The notes under the pieces were generated by a model. The model worked only from the letters and a program-made list of their open reading frames with translations. It was not told the origin of the DNA and did not search any database. From Solanum dulcamara (lineage: Eukaryota > Streptophyta > Magnoliopsida > Solanales > Solanaceae), in NCBI RefSeq assembly GCF_947179165.1, contig NC_077245.1, forward strand, positions 16,028,740-16,092,739: a DNA stretch of 64,000 nt. The letters run 5' to 3'. The number at the start of each line of letters is the position of its first letter. Position 1 is the stretch's first letter. Both the position numbers and the translations under genes were made by a program. Of this stretch, positions 1-11,674 are shown piece by piece.

Positions 1-589
1 GAAGGGAGAATTCATGCCTATGCCTTTAGGCACGGAGTTTGGATAGTTGGATAATTGTTAATTGTTGTTTAAAGTGGGAATGTATAATGTGGGTTATAAT
101 TATTATGTCACTAGTGATCCAATCTTTGAAAGTTAACCTTGGTGAAAACTGTTAAGAAGGTCAATGACTCTTGTGAGATTAAATGTAGACAATTACTGAG
201 TTATAATGAAATACTGAGACTTGGGGGTTATAGCTATTGAGGTGTATATAGGGATAGGATTATATAATGATTGAGTGTGTTCATGCTTATTATTCTCAGT
301 AGTAACTTGAGTAATGTGAATCATGAAATAAAAGGGTGAATATAAACGACTTAGTGTTGACAAATATAATGTCATTAAGCTATTTGATTACCTATGGTTG
401 TAGGTGATGATTTTACATTCCTGTCTATGTTGTATGTGCTTCTTACTATAATTGATAGTATTATCTGAATTTGTGAGACTAGGAGAGATGTAATAATCTT
501 AATGAAATAAATTTTGAGATCAATTACATGTAATGAACATGTTATTTAATTATGAGAGTATGTGAATTATTAATTATGAATTGCGATCG

Positions 590-867
590 GGTATCACATG
601 CCGACTCACATATATATAAAGATTAGGTGTCACATTCCGACACAAATACATAAATAAGGATAGAGTGTCACATGCCAACACATATACATATAGGGATCGA
701 GTGTCACATGTTGACACACATATATATAAGGATCAGATGTCGCATTTTGGCACATATGCATACAGGGACCAGATGCCACATTCCAACACATATATAGGGA
801 TCGAGTGTCACGTGCCGACACATATACATATAAGAATAAGGTGTTGCGTTTCGACACACAGACACAT

Positions 868-870
<3 letters not shown>
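590..870 (+). repeat. Degenerate minisatellite with GTGTC...GACAC dyads, copy 1
   Basis: About seven imperfect units of 30-40 bp, each with a core like GTGTCACATGTTGACAC or GTGTCACGTGCCGACAC, followed by a spacer such as ACATATACATATAGGGATC. The better units can pair GTGTC with GACAC around a 7-base loop. The array leads straight into the TA microsatellite. The copy in 43770-44045 has the same order of variant units. Confidence 0.85.

Positions 871-873
<3 letters not shown>

Positions 874-926
<53 letters not shown>
874..926 (+). repeat. (TA)n microsatellite, copy 1
   Basis: An almost perfect TA run of about 26 units, preceded by a short CA-rich stretch. The paralogous tract at 44043-44141 is longer, with a perfect CA run before it. 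Confidence 0.95.
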
Positions 927-929
<3 letters not shown>

Positions 930-2102
930 AATCTAACAGTTTGGTATGGATTCCATGAGAGGACCAAGTATGTGTTATGAAACATGCTTATCATGTGTAA
1001 TAATGGTTATGAAAAGACTAAAGGTCCAAGTCTTTATCATGTTGACTGTTATAATTGAGATTGACATTGTGTAATTGTATATTTCTCTTGAAATGGTAAA
1101 TTTCTAATGTGTTCCTGTATATGCATGTACGAATTATGCTATGGTTGCTAGAGGCTTATCTATTTTAGGTATGAGGTTGTGGGTAAACAAATAGAGAGAA
1201 GTTGATGTATTTTTTAGTGAGATTAGTGACTTAGAGTCAGATATTCATGGTGTCTTATTGATGCATGTGTAAAAGGGAGGCTTGAGAGAGAATGGAGAGG
1301 TTTTTTATCCATGCACCCGCTATGACGAGGCCGCCATAGCGAGTTACGTCCCGTTATAGCAGTCTAGTACAGTTAAAAGAGGAGTCTTAGTATATCTAAA
1401 TATTTCCCTCTTTCAAGTGAGATGCTAATTATTCTAGTCCAGGTGTTGGTGTGAAAGTTTAAGGAAGTAGAGTGATTAAACAATGTTAGTGATGGCCCGT
1501 AGTTCGAAAATTCCTCTATGTGTTATAAGGGCTAGGCCTTGATCTGGATTAGAGTTGAAAGTGGACTAACTAGAATGGATAAGTATTACTCTTGAATGAT
1601 AGTAAGGAGGTAAATGAGAATTATAAGAGCTTGTGCATAAAAGCTTGGTGGTGTATTTCTTCAATAGAATCTTTTCTTCTTTGTTGATTTCTTTATATTA
1701 TGCAGTGAGTATCAGATTGACCGATGATGCCTATCAGTACGTGTTATTTGAACTGATACTAATCTTTCCATGTTATTTTGCATAGTCTGGTTGCAAGGTT
1801 AGTAAGGTTTCATACGTTAAGATGACGATGATCTCCAACAACTTCTACTCCTCCTTCCCTATAATGGAAAATGTGTCTTGTTTTATTTATACTCTGTGTA
1901 TCCTGAAAAGCACTTGTACCAGTATACACTAGTTCTTTGGGAGGGTTTTCAGTGTATCTTCATAACTATTTTAATTAGTAAAGAGATTTTTATATTTTGT
2001 TAACTTCCGCAATTGACTTAATTTTTCAAAATTGGTGTAAGGATTCTTCTATCTAGGTGTTAGAATATATTCCCGCATGGCCCGGTGGGTTGGGTGGTAA
2101 CA

Positions 2103-2264
2103 TAAAGACCAATCTAACTCAGCCTAGCAGGGAGTACCAACAATGAAACCAAACTAAGACCCCCTATTAACTAACTACAAATGCAACATAAGATAAGTAC
2201 AATTATAGTCAAATAATAACCGCACGGATGCTCATAGCCCCAAAAGGTACAAACAATAACAAAC
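2103..2264 (+). other. Short unassigned flank ending in target duplication CAAAC
   Basis: Non-coding sequence shared with 45315-45476. Its last five bases (2260-2264, CAAAC) are the left target-site duplication of the family-B insertion. I see nothing else in it. Confidence 0.6.
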
Positions 2265-4588
2265 TGTCACGACCCAAGCCTAGGGCCTAGACGTGACATG
2301 GCGAATGAGAAACCCGAAAGTACCTCAATCAATCCTCTTAGCATTCTTTTAGCCTTTCATAGGTAATGATGATAAATAAACAAGCGGAAATCATAATAGT
2401 AAATCTTCAACTTACATATGTCCAACAATACCTCTAACTATTAGATTTAACGGGGCTAAGACAAGTCCCTAGCTCACCCTTAATCATAATAGAAGAAATG
2501 TCATAGTAAAATATCTTAACATATCATAAACTAGAAAGATAAAGGAGTATTGTTTCCGAAACATGAGAACTCACCAAAAGTAGTCTCCAATGGAATATCA
2601 ACTAGCCACGTGGAGGAGAACGAGGAGGAGCACCGATTCCTACATAGTGATATCATGTAGGCAAAAGAGTATGCGTTAGTACTTTGAATGTACTAAGTAT
2701 GTAAGGATGCATGAACATTGAGGAAACATTAAAACATTTATGTAATATGGAACATAAATTAATGTATGCATAATGAATCATATATATATCCTTTAAAACA
2801 TTCATTTTATGGGAAATTAACCATAACCGACATTTAAGACCATGCGAGCTATTATATGGAATCCAACATAACCCCCTACGTTGGCCGGGAAGACTACTTG
2901 CTGGGTAGAACTCCGTCAACTTCATTCATTTCTTTAACTTTAACTTTAAGCGCTATTTATGAATCCATTAGCCTAAGCCTACAAGGGCTCCTATGTTGAC
3001 ACATAGTTAATGAGACAAGGGGTTGCTACTAGGATTCCCTTACCGAATCCCACCTCAATGCCTCATTCGGTGCTAAGTCAATCCCACAGAATAGTTTAAC
3101 ACTTCAAAATATTCATAGCATATAACTTGAGAATTCAAACATCATATTCGGTAGAATAGCTCATTAAAACATTTGATAATTCAAATATGCAAGAATTGTC
3201 CTTATTGCATAAAGAATCCATCATTCATATAATTTCATCATTCTTTCATTTCATAAGACTCCCTTATTGATCATAGATATTGCTTTTATAAATATTTATT
3301 TGGAGTCAAAGCTTTCAAGTCAAACTTTATAAAAAAAACATTGTAAAACTAGGTGGGTTCAAATCACTTCAACTTGCAAATATATATGTAAATAAATATA
3401 CATAAATACTTTGAAATCCATTAATTAAAAATCATGCTTTAAACAACCCACCATGAATTTCAAGAACCTTTAAATAGATAATTAGAGGGTTTACTTGTAA
3501 ATCATCAATTCATACATATGAAATTATGTTGCATCAAAATAGAGCAATAATTATTAGTTTAACCATAATTCATACTATTAAGTAAAAATAAGAATTAACA
3601 TAAGAAAATATTACTTGAAATCAAGATATTTAATTGAAAGAGTTTTTGTACTACATGGGTGGAAGAACCTATGGATAAATACACATATAACTTACAATAG
3701 AGCTTAAAGAAAATAAATAAATATAATTTATCATATAATCAAAATAATTTAGACATGAGAGTGGAAGGAATACTCTCATTGAAGCCTTACATACCTGGAA
3801 ATCGAAGCTTTAGTTGGTACTGCAAGACTTAATGAACACTCTTGAGTCCTAGCTTCTCTCCTTGTCGAAATGTTTTGTGTACTACCCGGAATATATGAAT
3901 CACCGGAATAGTATTTCTTTACTACTAAGAGCTAAAACTATATTTGAGAATGTGTATAGAGAGAAGATTTGCTTGAGAAAACTTGATCAATAAAATGAGG
4001 AAATAAGGTGGGTATTTATAGGTGGAAAAGAGGGACCTAACAATAAATAAAATAATTATAAAAAAAAATCTGAAAATTTAGTGGAATATATTGATGTCAT
4101 GGATGATGTTAAATGGAGGACAATTTATGTCATGAGTGATGTCAAATGTATCTAGATCTTTCTATGGTACGTGAAATGAGTAATTGTTGATAGAATACTC
4201 TTTTTGGGAGCTGCGTTTGAATAAGATAAATTCCTTATTAGGATATGGTGTCTTCATAAGAATTGTAGATATGGAAGGGTAGTTTCATATCGTTCAAAAA
4301 TCAACCAATTTGGATAAACCTACAGTGAGATATGATTTGTCTTCTATAAATACTCATTTTCGTCACAACATCCTACCTTACAAACATTAATTTATTTGAC
4401 CTACGTAACCTCTGAATCTTAAAATATGGTCTTCATAACATTTGTGGGTAATGATCTTGTGGTTACTCAGAAATTTGAATAACTCAATTTGGATATTACT
4501 ATGAAAAATTATGCCCAAAATACAGAGATTGTATCATATTTAGGCGAAAATTGAAACATAATATACAACGTTTTTAGGGGATGTTACA
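2265..4588 (-). mobile_element. Family-B solo LTR (copy 1)
   Basis: A 2324-bp LTR in minus orientation. On the plus strand it begins TGTCACGACCCAAG and ends GGGGATGTTACA, so it has TG...CA termini, and is flanked by perfect 5-bp duplications CAAAC (2260-2264 and 4589-4593). It has no internal region. It matches the LTRs of the full-length element at 45477-57035. A TATAAATA promoter box reads on the minus strand at 4013-4020. In copy 2 the same CAAAC duplication flanks the whole element, so this is the recombined form of one ancestral insertion. Confidence 0.95.
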
Positions 4589-4593
4589 CAAAC

Positions 4594-5398
4594 ATACCCC
4601 GACCTCCATAAAATTAGCGAACCAAATAATAAATTAGTATATTGGTAATAGGCGATGCGTGTGAATGCAAGTTTGTAGTAAAAACTAGTAACATCAAGAA
4701 GTCATCAATAACCAATTTTATAGACCCACCATGGTCCTCGACCTGCCAAGTAGGACCATGTAACTCCCTCATTTAGTTCAATGGTACACCGACCAGAGAG
4801 GCCCATAAGAGATGCGGGAAGTCCATATACATTGTCTGTACCCAAACCAGGTCTTGTACATAAGATATAATATCCATGTAGTTGTACTGGAGAGTGAGTG
4901 TCCAAGCTGATGTAGAAAAGGGAGACGCCATATTGGATAATCAAGTAAAGTCAAGAGCATCCCAGACGCAGCCAATGTAGAAAAAGGGAGACATCGCGTC
5001 AAATATCAATAAAAAATTGAATGCATCCTCAATGCCTCTGATACTGCCAGTAGAAAAGAAGTACGTCCTCGACGCCTCATAAGTCTCAAAATTAATATCC
5101 AAGTGATTCAGGTGGTAAAACTACTGTTAAAACCAATTTAAAAATAGTAAAAGTTTGAGAATGTGTCTTCTCAAAATAGTAGTGAAAATTCAATGAAGAA
5201 ATTGGGACCACACCACAAAATATGTGAAAATGTTTAATCAATGCAAGCATGCCATCATCAACATCGAACCAAGATACACACAATCAGAAATGTAATATAA
5301 AATCTTACCACACAACCAGGGCTAAAGAAAATTGACTGAAAATCTAGTCACTCCTCATACACGGCCTCGGGTCCAATAATATGACATTCGTAGATAAG
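4594..5398. other. Unassigned non-coding block, copy 1
   Basis: About 0.8 kb between the family-B and family-A insertions, repeated at 57041-57844. Short open frames occur on the minus strand (e.g. 4705-4944, 5092-5283), but I see no recognisable domain. It may be old repeat DNA. Confidence 0.5.
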
Positions 5399-5403
5399 GC
5401 ACC

Positions 5404-6870
5404 TGTCACGCCCCGAGAGGGTAGCCTAGGCGTGGCCGGCACTCAGAAACCATTTCTGGCTTCCGAGAGAACCACTTGGTCTCATTTCTTATTTATTCAT
5501 CAGCGGAAGACTTAAGAATACTAATGTGGGCTAGTCATAATCAAAGGAAAAATACATAATTTTTATAAGAAGTAGTTTCTAAGGAGAACTACTCCAATTA
5601 CATCATTAGACTCTGTCTATGAAGCCTCTAATACTCTTAGATGGTGCCAATGACATATCCATGGCTACCTCAAAAGAAACATCACACTCAACAATAAAAA
5701 AAGGATAAGGAGTTCCTTAGAATACAAGAAGGACTCACCAAATAGCTGAAAAGAAATGATCTTCAACGATGTGCCTGTTGAGGATCTCTAACACCTGTAT
5801 CTGCATCATAAAACGATGCAGGGCGAATGACGTCAGTACATGGAATGTACAAGTATGTAAAATGGCAGGAAGGTAAGGACAAATATCAAGAAAACTCCTC
5901 TCAAGAAAACTCAGCTCAGAACTCAACATCATCTCAACATGAATATGTAATGCAAGTTTAAAATATAATAATAAAAATAATAGTAATAAGCAATGCTTAC
6001 TCAGTTGGGAGTTTCTCTAACCGACAACCATCACTTATGAGCTAGCGATGATACAACGAAGCGATGTCGTTGCCACATCCATCCAATACCTTGCCAGGGT
6101 AAAGGACATCAACATCTTGGATCCATTCATCAAAGTCCACTTTTTGGGACTTAAGAGGCATAGCCTCCATCCTACGCTGGCTACGTAGTTCTGGGGTTTG
6201 AGTCAATTAAACTCTTACCCAACTCGGTGCTCAATACTACTCCCAAAATATGTGCTCATATTAAACTCATCATCTAGTCTCATTGGACTTTAATTTAAAT
6301 CATCAAACTTATCTCATTTCATGTTCATCAATCATTATACTTCCAAAAACATCATTTACATCTCATCAAAACATCTTGCTCAAAATATCATTTTCTCAAA
6401 TTCATTCAAATTCAACTCTTTTGCTCTTTCAAAACTCAATAAAATACATATATAGTATTAATTCATATAACTCTCTTTTTATCAATAAAAATAATAAAAA
6501 GCCAACATCTTTACTCAAAACATGTATAAAAATATTCATGAACATCAAATCAATTAGGATTCATGGGAAAGTAGCCATGAACAATAATTCCAATAATATG
6601 AGAGATAACAATAATAATAATATTAATGCATAAATATATCTAACTCAATAGAAGAAGAATTAATTCATTTAGAATTCAAAATTTGGATAAAACTCAACTA
6701 TAACTCAATTATAATGAATTTAAATATTGGGCGCATGGACGAACTCAATCCGATGCTATGAAAGCCTTACATACCTTAAATCTGAAGGTTTACTCCGAAT
6801 TGGAACACTCTTGGATCTCTAGCCTTTTCTTCTCGTCAGAGCGTTTTGTGTACTACCCGGAGTATAAGAA
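5404..6870 (-). repeat. Family-A left LTR, truncated
   Basis: This matches the first 1.47 kb (plus-strand order) of the LTRs at 9389 and 16620, then stops at an illegitimate junction. The lost part contains the TATA box and the rest of U3, so what remains is the R/U5 side in transcript sense. It keeps the dyad cluster, including TGACGTCA at 5828-5835. Confidence 0.92.
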
Positions 6871-6885
6871 AGCTGGAGCATTTTT
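6871..6885. other. Deletion junction with templated filler
   Basis: LTR sequence ends at 6870. The next 15 bases, AGCTGGAGCATTTTT, are an imperfect copy (CTG missing) of the sequence just inside the retained RT segment at about 6892-6909, and RT sequence runs continuously from 6886. This is typical of end-joining repair with a templated insertion. Confidence 0.85.
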
Positions 6886-7902
6886 CATAAAAGCTGCTGG
6901 AGCATTTTTCAATCCAAAGGACATAACAAGAAACTCAAAATGACCATAGCGGGTTCGAAAAGCCGTGTTCGGGATGTCACATTCTCTCACTTTCAACTGG
7001 TGATAGCCTGATCTGAGGTCTATCCTAGAGAAACATATGGCACCCTGAAGTTGGTCAAATAAATCATCTATTCTGGGGAGAGGGTACTTGTTTTTAATGG
7101 TGACCTTGTTTAGTTGTCGGTAATCAATGCACATTCTAAGTGACCCATCTTTCTTTCGCACGAATAGGACAGGAGCGCCCCAGGGTGAGACACTTGGCCT
7201 AATAAACCCCTTATCTAGGAGGTCTTTCAGTTGTTCTTTCAACTCTTTCAACTCAGCAGGAGCCATCCTATAAGGAGGAATGGAGATAGGTTGTGTATCA
7301 GGAAGGACATCAATACCAAAGTCTATCTCTCTATCAGGAGGGATTCCGGGTAGATCCTCAGGAAAGACTTCAGGAAACTCATTCACAAGGGGAACTGACT
7401 CAAGAGATGGAGTCTGATCATTAATATTTTTGACTCGAACTATATGATATATACATCCCTTAGAGATTAATTTTCTGGCCTTAAGGTAGGAAATAAATTT
7501 ACCCCTAGGCACTACAGAATTCCCCTTCCACTCTAAGATAGGCTCGTTTGGAAATTGAAACTTGACAATTCGGGTCCTACAATCAACTGAAGCATAACAA
7601 GAATAAAGCCAGTCCATGCCAAGAATCACATCAAAATCAACCATGTCCAACTCAACTAAGTCAACCATGGTATCCCTATGATAGATTGACACAGTACAAT
7701 TTCTATAGACCCTCTCAGCTAAGATAGACTCACCAATAGGAGTAGACATGGTGAAAGGCTCAAGAAGACACTCAGGAAGGATCTCAAATTTACTAGCCAA
7801 GTAAGGAGTCACAAAAGATAATGTAGCACCCGGATCAAGTAATGCATACACATCAAAAGAAAGGACTCGGAGCATACCAGTAACAACATCGGGTGCATTT
7901 TC
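6886..7902 (-). pseudogene. Family-A protease-RT fragment (left unit)
   Basis: This open frame follows the stop codon that ends gag at 7903. The protease segment comes first, with the active-site motif as [10 protein letters not shown] (family: aspartic protease, usually DSGA/DTGA). A linker with [15 protein letters not shown] follows, then the RT N-terminal half: [17 protein letters not shown], the [13 protein letters not shown] block and motif A as [12 protein letters not shown], with the catalytic Asp present. The reading frame runs to [13 protein letters not shown] and is then broken by the junction at 6871-6885. The FIDD motif, RNase H, integrase and chromodomain are all missing. It cannot encode a working polymerase. 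Confidence 0.92.
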
Positions 7903-9171
7903 TTAGTCTTGGCGACTACCCATAGCATACAGACGGTTGGTTCCCCCACCTGCACTTGAAGCTGCACCTCTATGATTACCTCTATTCTGTGGAGCTGCAG
8001 AAGAAAACTGAGCTCTACTACTTCCATCTCCCTGCCTTTTTGAAGGACACTCATTCTGGAAGTGACCTGTCTTTCCACATCCGTAGCAAGCATTGGTGCC
8101 CACACGACACTCTCCCAAATGGAGCCTCCCACATCTAGCACATGGTGGTTTTCCTCTAGAACCTTGAGCCATACTTAATTGGGACTGAGAACCTTGAGAT
8201 CGAAAGTTTTGGTGACTTAGTGATCTCTGATCATACCTGGTATTAGGTGTAAAAGCATTTGTTGGGGAAGGTGCATAATTGGAAGATCTTTTCTGAAAGA
8301 AAGACTTGTTACCCTTCCCTTGCTTCTGCTCATTCTCATGCCCAACAGACTTAGCCTTCTTGCTTAGGTGTTCCTCTCGGTCCTTTTTCTTGTCATCCTC
8401 AACCTGCTGAGCATATACCATCAATCTAGAAAAATCCATGTCAGAAATCATTAGCATTGCCTTACATTCTTTCTTTACATGTTTGCCTAGGCCAGAGACG
8501 AACTTCCTCATCTTAGACCTCATATGAGGAATCATTTCTGGGGCATATTTGGACAATTGGATAAACTTCAAACTATACTCTTTCACAGTCATACTCTCTT
8601 GCTTGAGGTTCACAAACTCCTCAATTTTTGCTTTACGTAGCTCTTGGGGAAAGAAGTTATCAAGAAATGTTCTTTCAAACTCATCCCAAAGGGCAGGCTC
8701 TGCATCCTCACCTCTACTTTCTTCCCACTGGTCATACCAGACATTTGCCACATCCTTGAGTTGATAAGAAACCAACTCAACCCCCTCAATCTCTGTAGCA
8801 TGCATCGCTTTTAGTATCTTCAACATCTCATCAATGAAATTTTGGGGGTCTTCATCAACGTTGGAACCCGTGAAGACCGGCAGATTCATTCTTAGAAAAT
8901 CTCTGATCCTCGTGGCAGCAGACGGCTCTTGATAACTAGAGCTAGGAGTTGGTGAACTTTGGCTACTATTTCGAGCAGCCACCAACTGGTTGAGCATAGC
9001 AATCGCTCCTCGAAAATCTTCCTCAGAAGTAGGAGTGGTCTGAATAGTAGGTACTTGGGGTACCTCAGTAGACCTTGCAGGTCGGACCCTAGTTCTCCGT
9101 GGAGGCATTAATGACTGTGGAACCTCAGTACTGGCAGCGTTCCTCTGACTAGCTGAACGATTAGGAGGCAT
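7903..9171 (-). pseudogene. Family-A gag (left unit), open for 422 residues
   Basis: Retrotransposon capsid/nucleocapsid polyprotein. I start it at the MPP methionine (9169-9171), which is also the start in the plus-strand element; an in-frame upstream ATG would add seven residues. A capsid-type domain with FIDEMLKILKAM and the WYDQWEE block is followed by a Lys-rich stretch. Then come two zinc motifs: CARCGRLHLGEC (about residues 344-355) and the CCHC knuckle CYGCGKTGHFQNEC (about 362-375). The stop at 7903-7905 replaces the Gln codon found in the element at 29636 and is shared with the right unit, so gag is cut off from protease. This is the most intact gag in the window. Confidence 0.92.
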
Positions 9172-9372
9172 GTCTGAAACGTGTAAACGCACGAATTAGA
9201 AAGAAAGCTTTTATAGAGTTAAACTCTATCGCACGAACTCAGATTATGAAAGAAGTGAAATAATTCCTAATGTCCTATAGCTTCCTGATTATAAGTGTGG
9301 TGCACGACACACCCATAAACAAGACTCTACTAGACACGGCTTCATAGACACTCTAGGACTCTTGAACTCTGT

Positions 9373-9384
9373 GCTCTGATACCA
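9373..9384 (-). other. Primer-binding site (tRNA-iMet), left unit
   Basis: The minus strand reads TGGTATCAGAGC, the complement of the 3' end of plant initiator tRNA-Met and the usual primer site of this lineage. It lies four bases (AACT in sense) inside the LTR that begins at 9389. Confidence 0.93.
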
Positions 9385-9786
9385 AGTTTGTCACGCCCCG
9401 AGAGGGTACCCTAGGCGTGGCCGGCACTCAGACACCATTTCTGGCTTCCTAGAGAACCACTTGGTCTTATTTCTTATTTATTCATCAGCGGAAGACTTAA
9501 GAATACTAATGTGGGCTAGTCATAATCAAAGGAAAAATACATAATTTTTATAAGAAGTAGTTTCTAAGGAGAACTACTCTAATTACATTATCAGACTCTG
9601 TCTATGAAGCCTCTAATACTCTTAGATGGTGCCAACGACATATCCATGGCTACCTCAAAAGAAACATCACACTCAACAATAAAAAAAAGGATAAGAATTT
9701 CCTTCGAATACAAGAAGGACTCACCAAATAGCTGAAAAGAAATGATCTTCAACGATGTGCCTGTTGAGGATCTCTAACACCTGTAT

Positions 9787-9836
9787 CTGCATCATAAAAC
9801 GATGCAGGTCGAATGACGTCAGTACATGGAATGTAC
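9787..9836. promoter_or_regulatory. Cluster of three dyads in the family-A LTR
   Basis: Within 50 bp: CTGCATC (9787-9793) can pair with GATGCAG (9801-9807); TGACGTCA (9814-9821) is a perfect 8-bp palindrome matching plant bZIP/TGA-factor sites; GTACATGGAATGTAC (9822-9836) has 6-bp arms around GGA. The cluster lies downstream of the TATA box in transcript sense. It could be a DNA site or an RNA structure. No function is demonstrated. Confidence 0.55.
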
Positions 9837-10970
9837 GAGTATGTAAAATGGCAGGAAGGTAAGGACAAATATCAAGAAAACTCCTCTCAAGAAAACTCAG
9901 CTCAGAACTCAACATCATCTCAACATGAATATGTAATGCAAGTTTAAAATATAATAATAAAAATAATAGTAATAAGAAATGCTTACTCAGTTGGGAGTTT
10001 CTCTAACCGACAACCATCACTTATGAGCTAGCGATGATACAACGAAGCGATGTCGTTGCCACATCCATCCAATACCTTGCCAGGGTAAAGGACATCACCA
10101 TCTTGGATCCATTCATCAAAGTCCACTTTTTGGGACTTAAGAGGCATAGCCTCCATCCTACGCTGGCTACGTAGTTCTGGGGTTTGAGTCAATTAAACTC
10201 TTACCCAACTCGGTGCTCAATACTACTCCCAAAATATGTGCTCATAATAAACTCATCATCTAGTCTCATTGGACTTTAATTTAAATCATCAAATTTATCT
10301 CATTTCATGTTCATCAATCATTATACTTCCAAAAACATCATTTACATCTCATCAAAACATCTTGCTCAAAATATCATTTTCTCAAATTCATTCAAATTCA
10401 ACTCTTTTGCTCTTTCAAAACTCAATAAAATACATATATAGTATTAATTCATATAACTCTCTTTTTATCAATAAAAATAATAAAAAGCCAACATCTTTAC
10501 TCAAAACATGTATAAAAATATTCATGAACATCAAATCAATTAGGATTCATGGGAAAGTAGCCATGAACAATAATTCCAATAATATGAGAGATAACAATAA
10601 TAATAATATTAATGCATAAATATATCTAACTCAATAGAAGAAGAATTAATTCATTTAGAATTCAAAATTTGGATAAAACTCAACTATAACTCAATTATAA
10701 TGAATTTAAATATTGGGTGCATGGACGAACTCAATCCGATGCTATGAAAGCCTTACATACCTTAAATCCGAAGGTTTACTCCGAATTGGAACACTCTTGG
10801 ATCTCTAGCATTTTCTTCTCGCCGGAGCGTTTTGTGTACTACCCGGAGTATAAGAATAACCGGAGTAGTATTTTTATACTAATAAAACTAAAACTATATT
10901 TGAGAAGAAGTATATAGAGAGAAGAAATGCTTAAGAAAGCTTGATGAATAAAATGAGGAAATAAGGTGGG

Positions 10971-10978
10971 TATTTATA
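10971..10978 (-). promoter_or_regulatory. TATA box of the family-A LTR promoter
   Basis: TATAAATA reads on the minus strand, about 570 bp from the sense start of the LTR. The same box in the same context is in every LTR of families A and B that keeps this region: 4013-4020, 18202-18209, 27789-27796, 35058-35065, 47101-47108, 53881-53888 and 56461-56468. Confidence 0.75.
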
Positions 10979-11548
10979 GGTGGGAAAGAGGGACCTAACA
11001 ATAAATAAAATAATTATAAAGAAAAATCTGAAAATTTAATGGAATATATTGATGTCATGGATGATGTTAAATGGAGGACAATTTATGTCATGCATGATGT
11101 CAAATGCATCTAGATGTTTCCATGGTAGGTAAGATGAGCTTTTTTAACAGAATACTCTTTTTCGAAGCTACGTTTGAATAAGATAAATTCCTTATTAGGA
11201 TTTGGTTGCTTCATAAGAATTGTATATATGGAAGTCTAGTTTCATATCGTTCAAGAATAAACTAATTTGGAGTAAACTACAGTGAGATATGAAGTTTCTT
11301 CTATCAACACTCAATTCCGTCACAGCACTATATCTTGCAAAGATTAATTTATTTGACCTACTTATACTCCGAATTTGAAGTTATGTTCTTCATGAAAGTT
11401 GTAGGTAAGGATGTTATGATTACCCATAAATTTGAATCACCTAATTTGGACCAACCTATGAAACGTTATGCCCAAAATACAGAGGTTGTATTATTTTCAT
11501 CGAGAATTGAAATACCGACATACAACATTTTAGGGGTTGTTACAATAT

Positions 11549-11557
11549 CTCCCCCTT
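11549..11557 (-). other. Polypurine tract, family-A right unit
   Basis: The minus strand reads AAGGGGGAG four bases (ATAT) before the 3' LTR. This is the plus-strand priming tract expected at this position. The same tract is present in the plus-strand element and in family B. Confidence 0.85.
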
Positions 11558-11674
11558 GGGATCATTCGTCCTCGAATGAAGATGAAAATAGGAGACATAA
11601 AGAATGAATATCATCAATACATCAACTCCGATACTCAAATGGTCAATGATTCAAACTCAAGAATAAACATCGAC

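Larger units (their letters stand above)
1..2102 (+). repeat. LTR-like repeat E, copy 1 (truncated by window edge)
   Basis: This non-coding stretch ends in a G/T-rich tail of the kind seen at 3' ends of Solanaceae gypsy LTRs, GGTGGGTTGGGTGGTAACA, at about 2084-2102. It contains the 37-bp-type minisatellite and the TA tract annotated separately. No primer-binding site follows the tail, so if it is an LTR it is solo or truncated. The left terminus and a target duplication are not visible. Assignment to LTR retrotransposons is inference. Confidence 0.4.
9389..11544 (-). repeat. Family-A middle LTR, complete
   Basis: A 2156-bp LTR, plus-strand ends TGTCACGCCCC...GGGGTTGTTACA. It is the 5' LTR of the left unit (primer site at 9373-9384) and the 3' LTR of the right unit (purine tract at 11549-11557). 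The TATAAATA box reads on the minus strand at 10971-10978. A dyad cluster lies at 9787-9836. Confidence 0.95.

Noticed and set aside
590..870. Possible CRISPR-like array
   Set aside because: The units are degenerate, the spacing is irregular, the spacers are themselves repeats, and the DNA is plant nuclear. It is a minisatellite.
665..931. Open frames rich in Tyr-Ile or His-Thr repeats (also 704-994 and 43759-44205)
   Set aside because: They are translations of the minisatellite and TA tract; the repeat explains them fully.
4705..5002. Overlapping short frames also present at 57152-57422
   Set aside because: They are kept only because the segment is duplicated. One of the two overlapping frames is already truncated in copy 2, and no domain is visible.
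5735..5932. A 65-residue open frame in LTR sense orientation, also at 9721 and 16952
   Set aside because: It is conserved only among the tandem LTRs. The equivalent stretch in the plus-strand element is frameshifted and stops early, so there is no sign of coding selection.
6283..6633. A 116-residue open frame present at 6283, 10269 and 17500
   Set aside because: It lies antisense inside the family-A LTR and repeats only because the LTRs are near-identical. Its tail is Asn-rich from an AAT-rich tract, and the frame is not kept in the LTRs of the plus-strand element.
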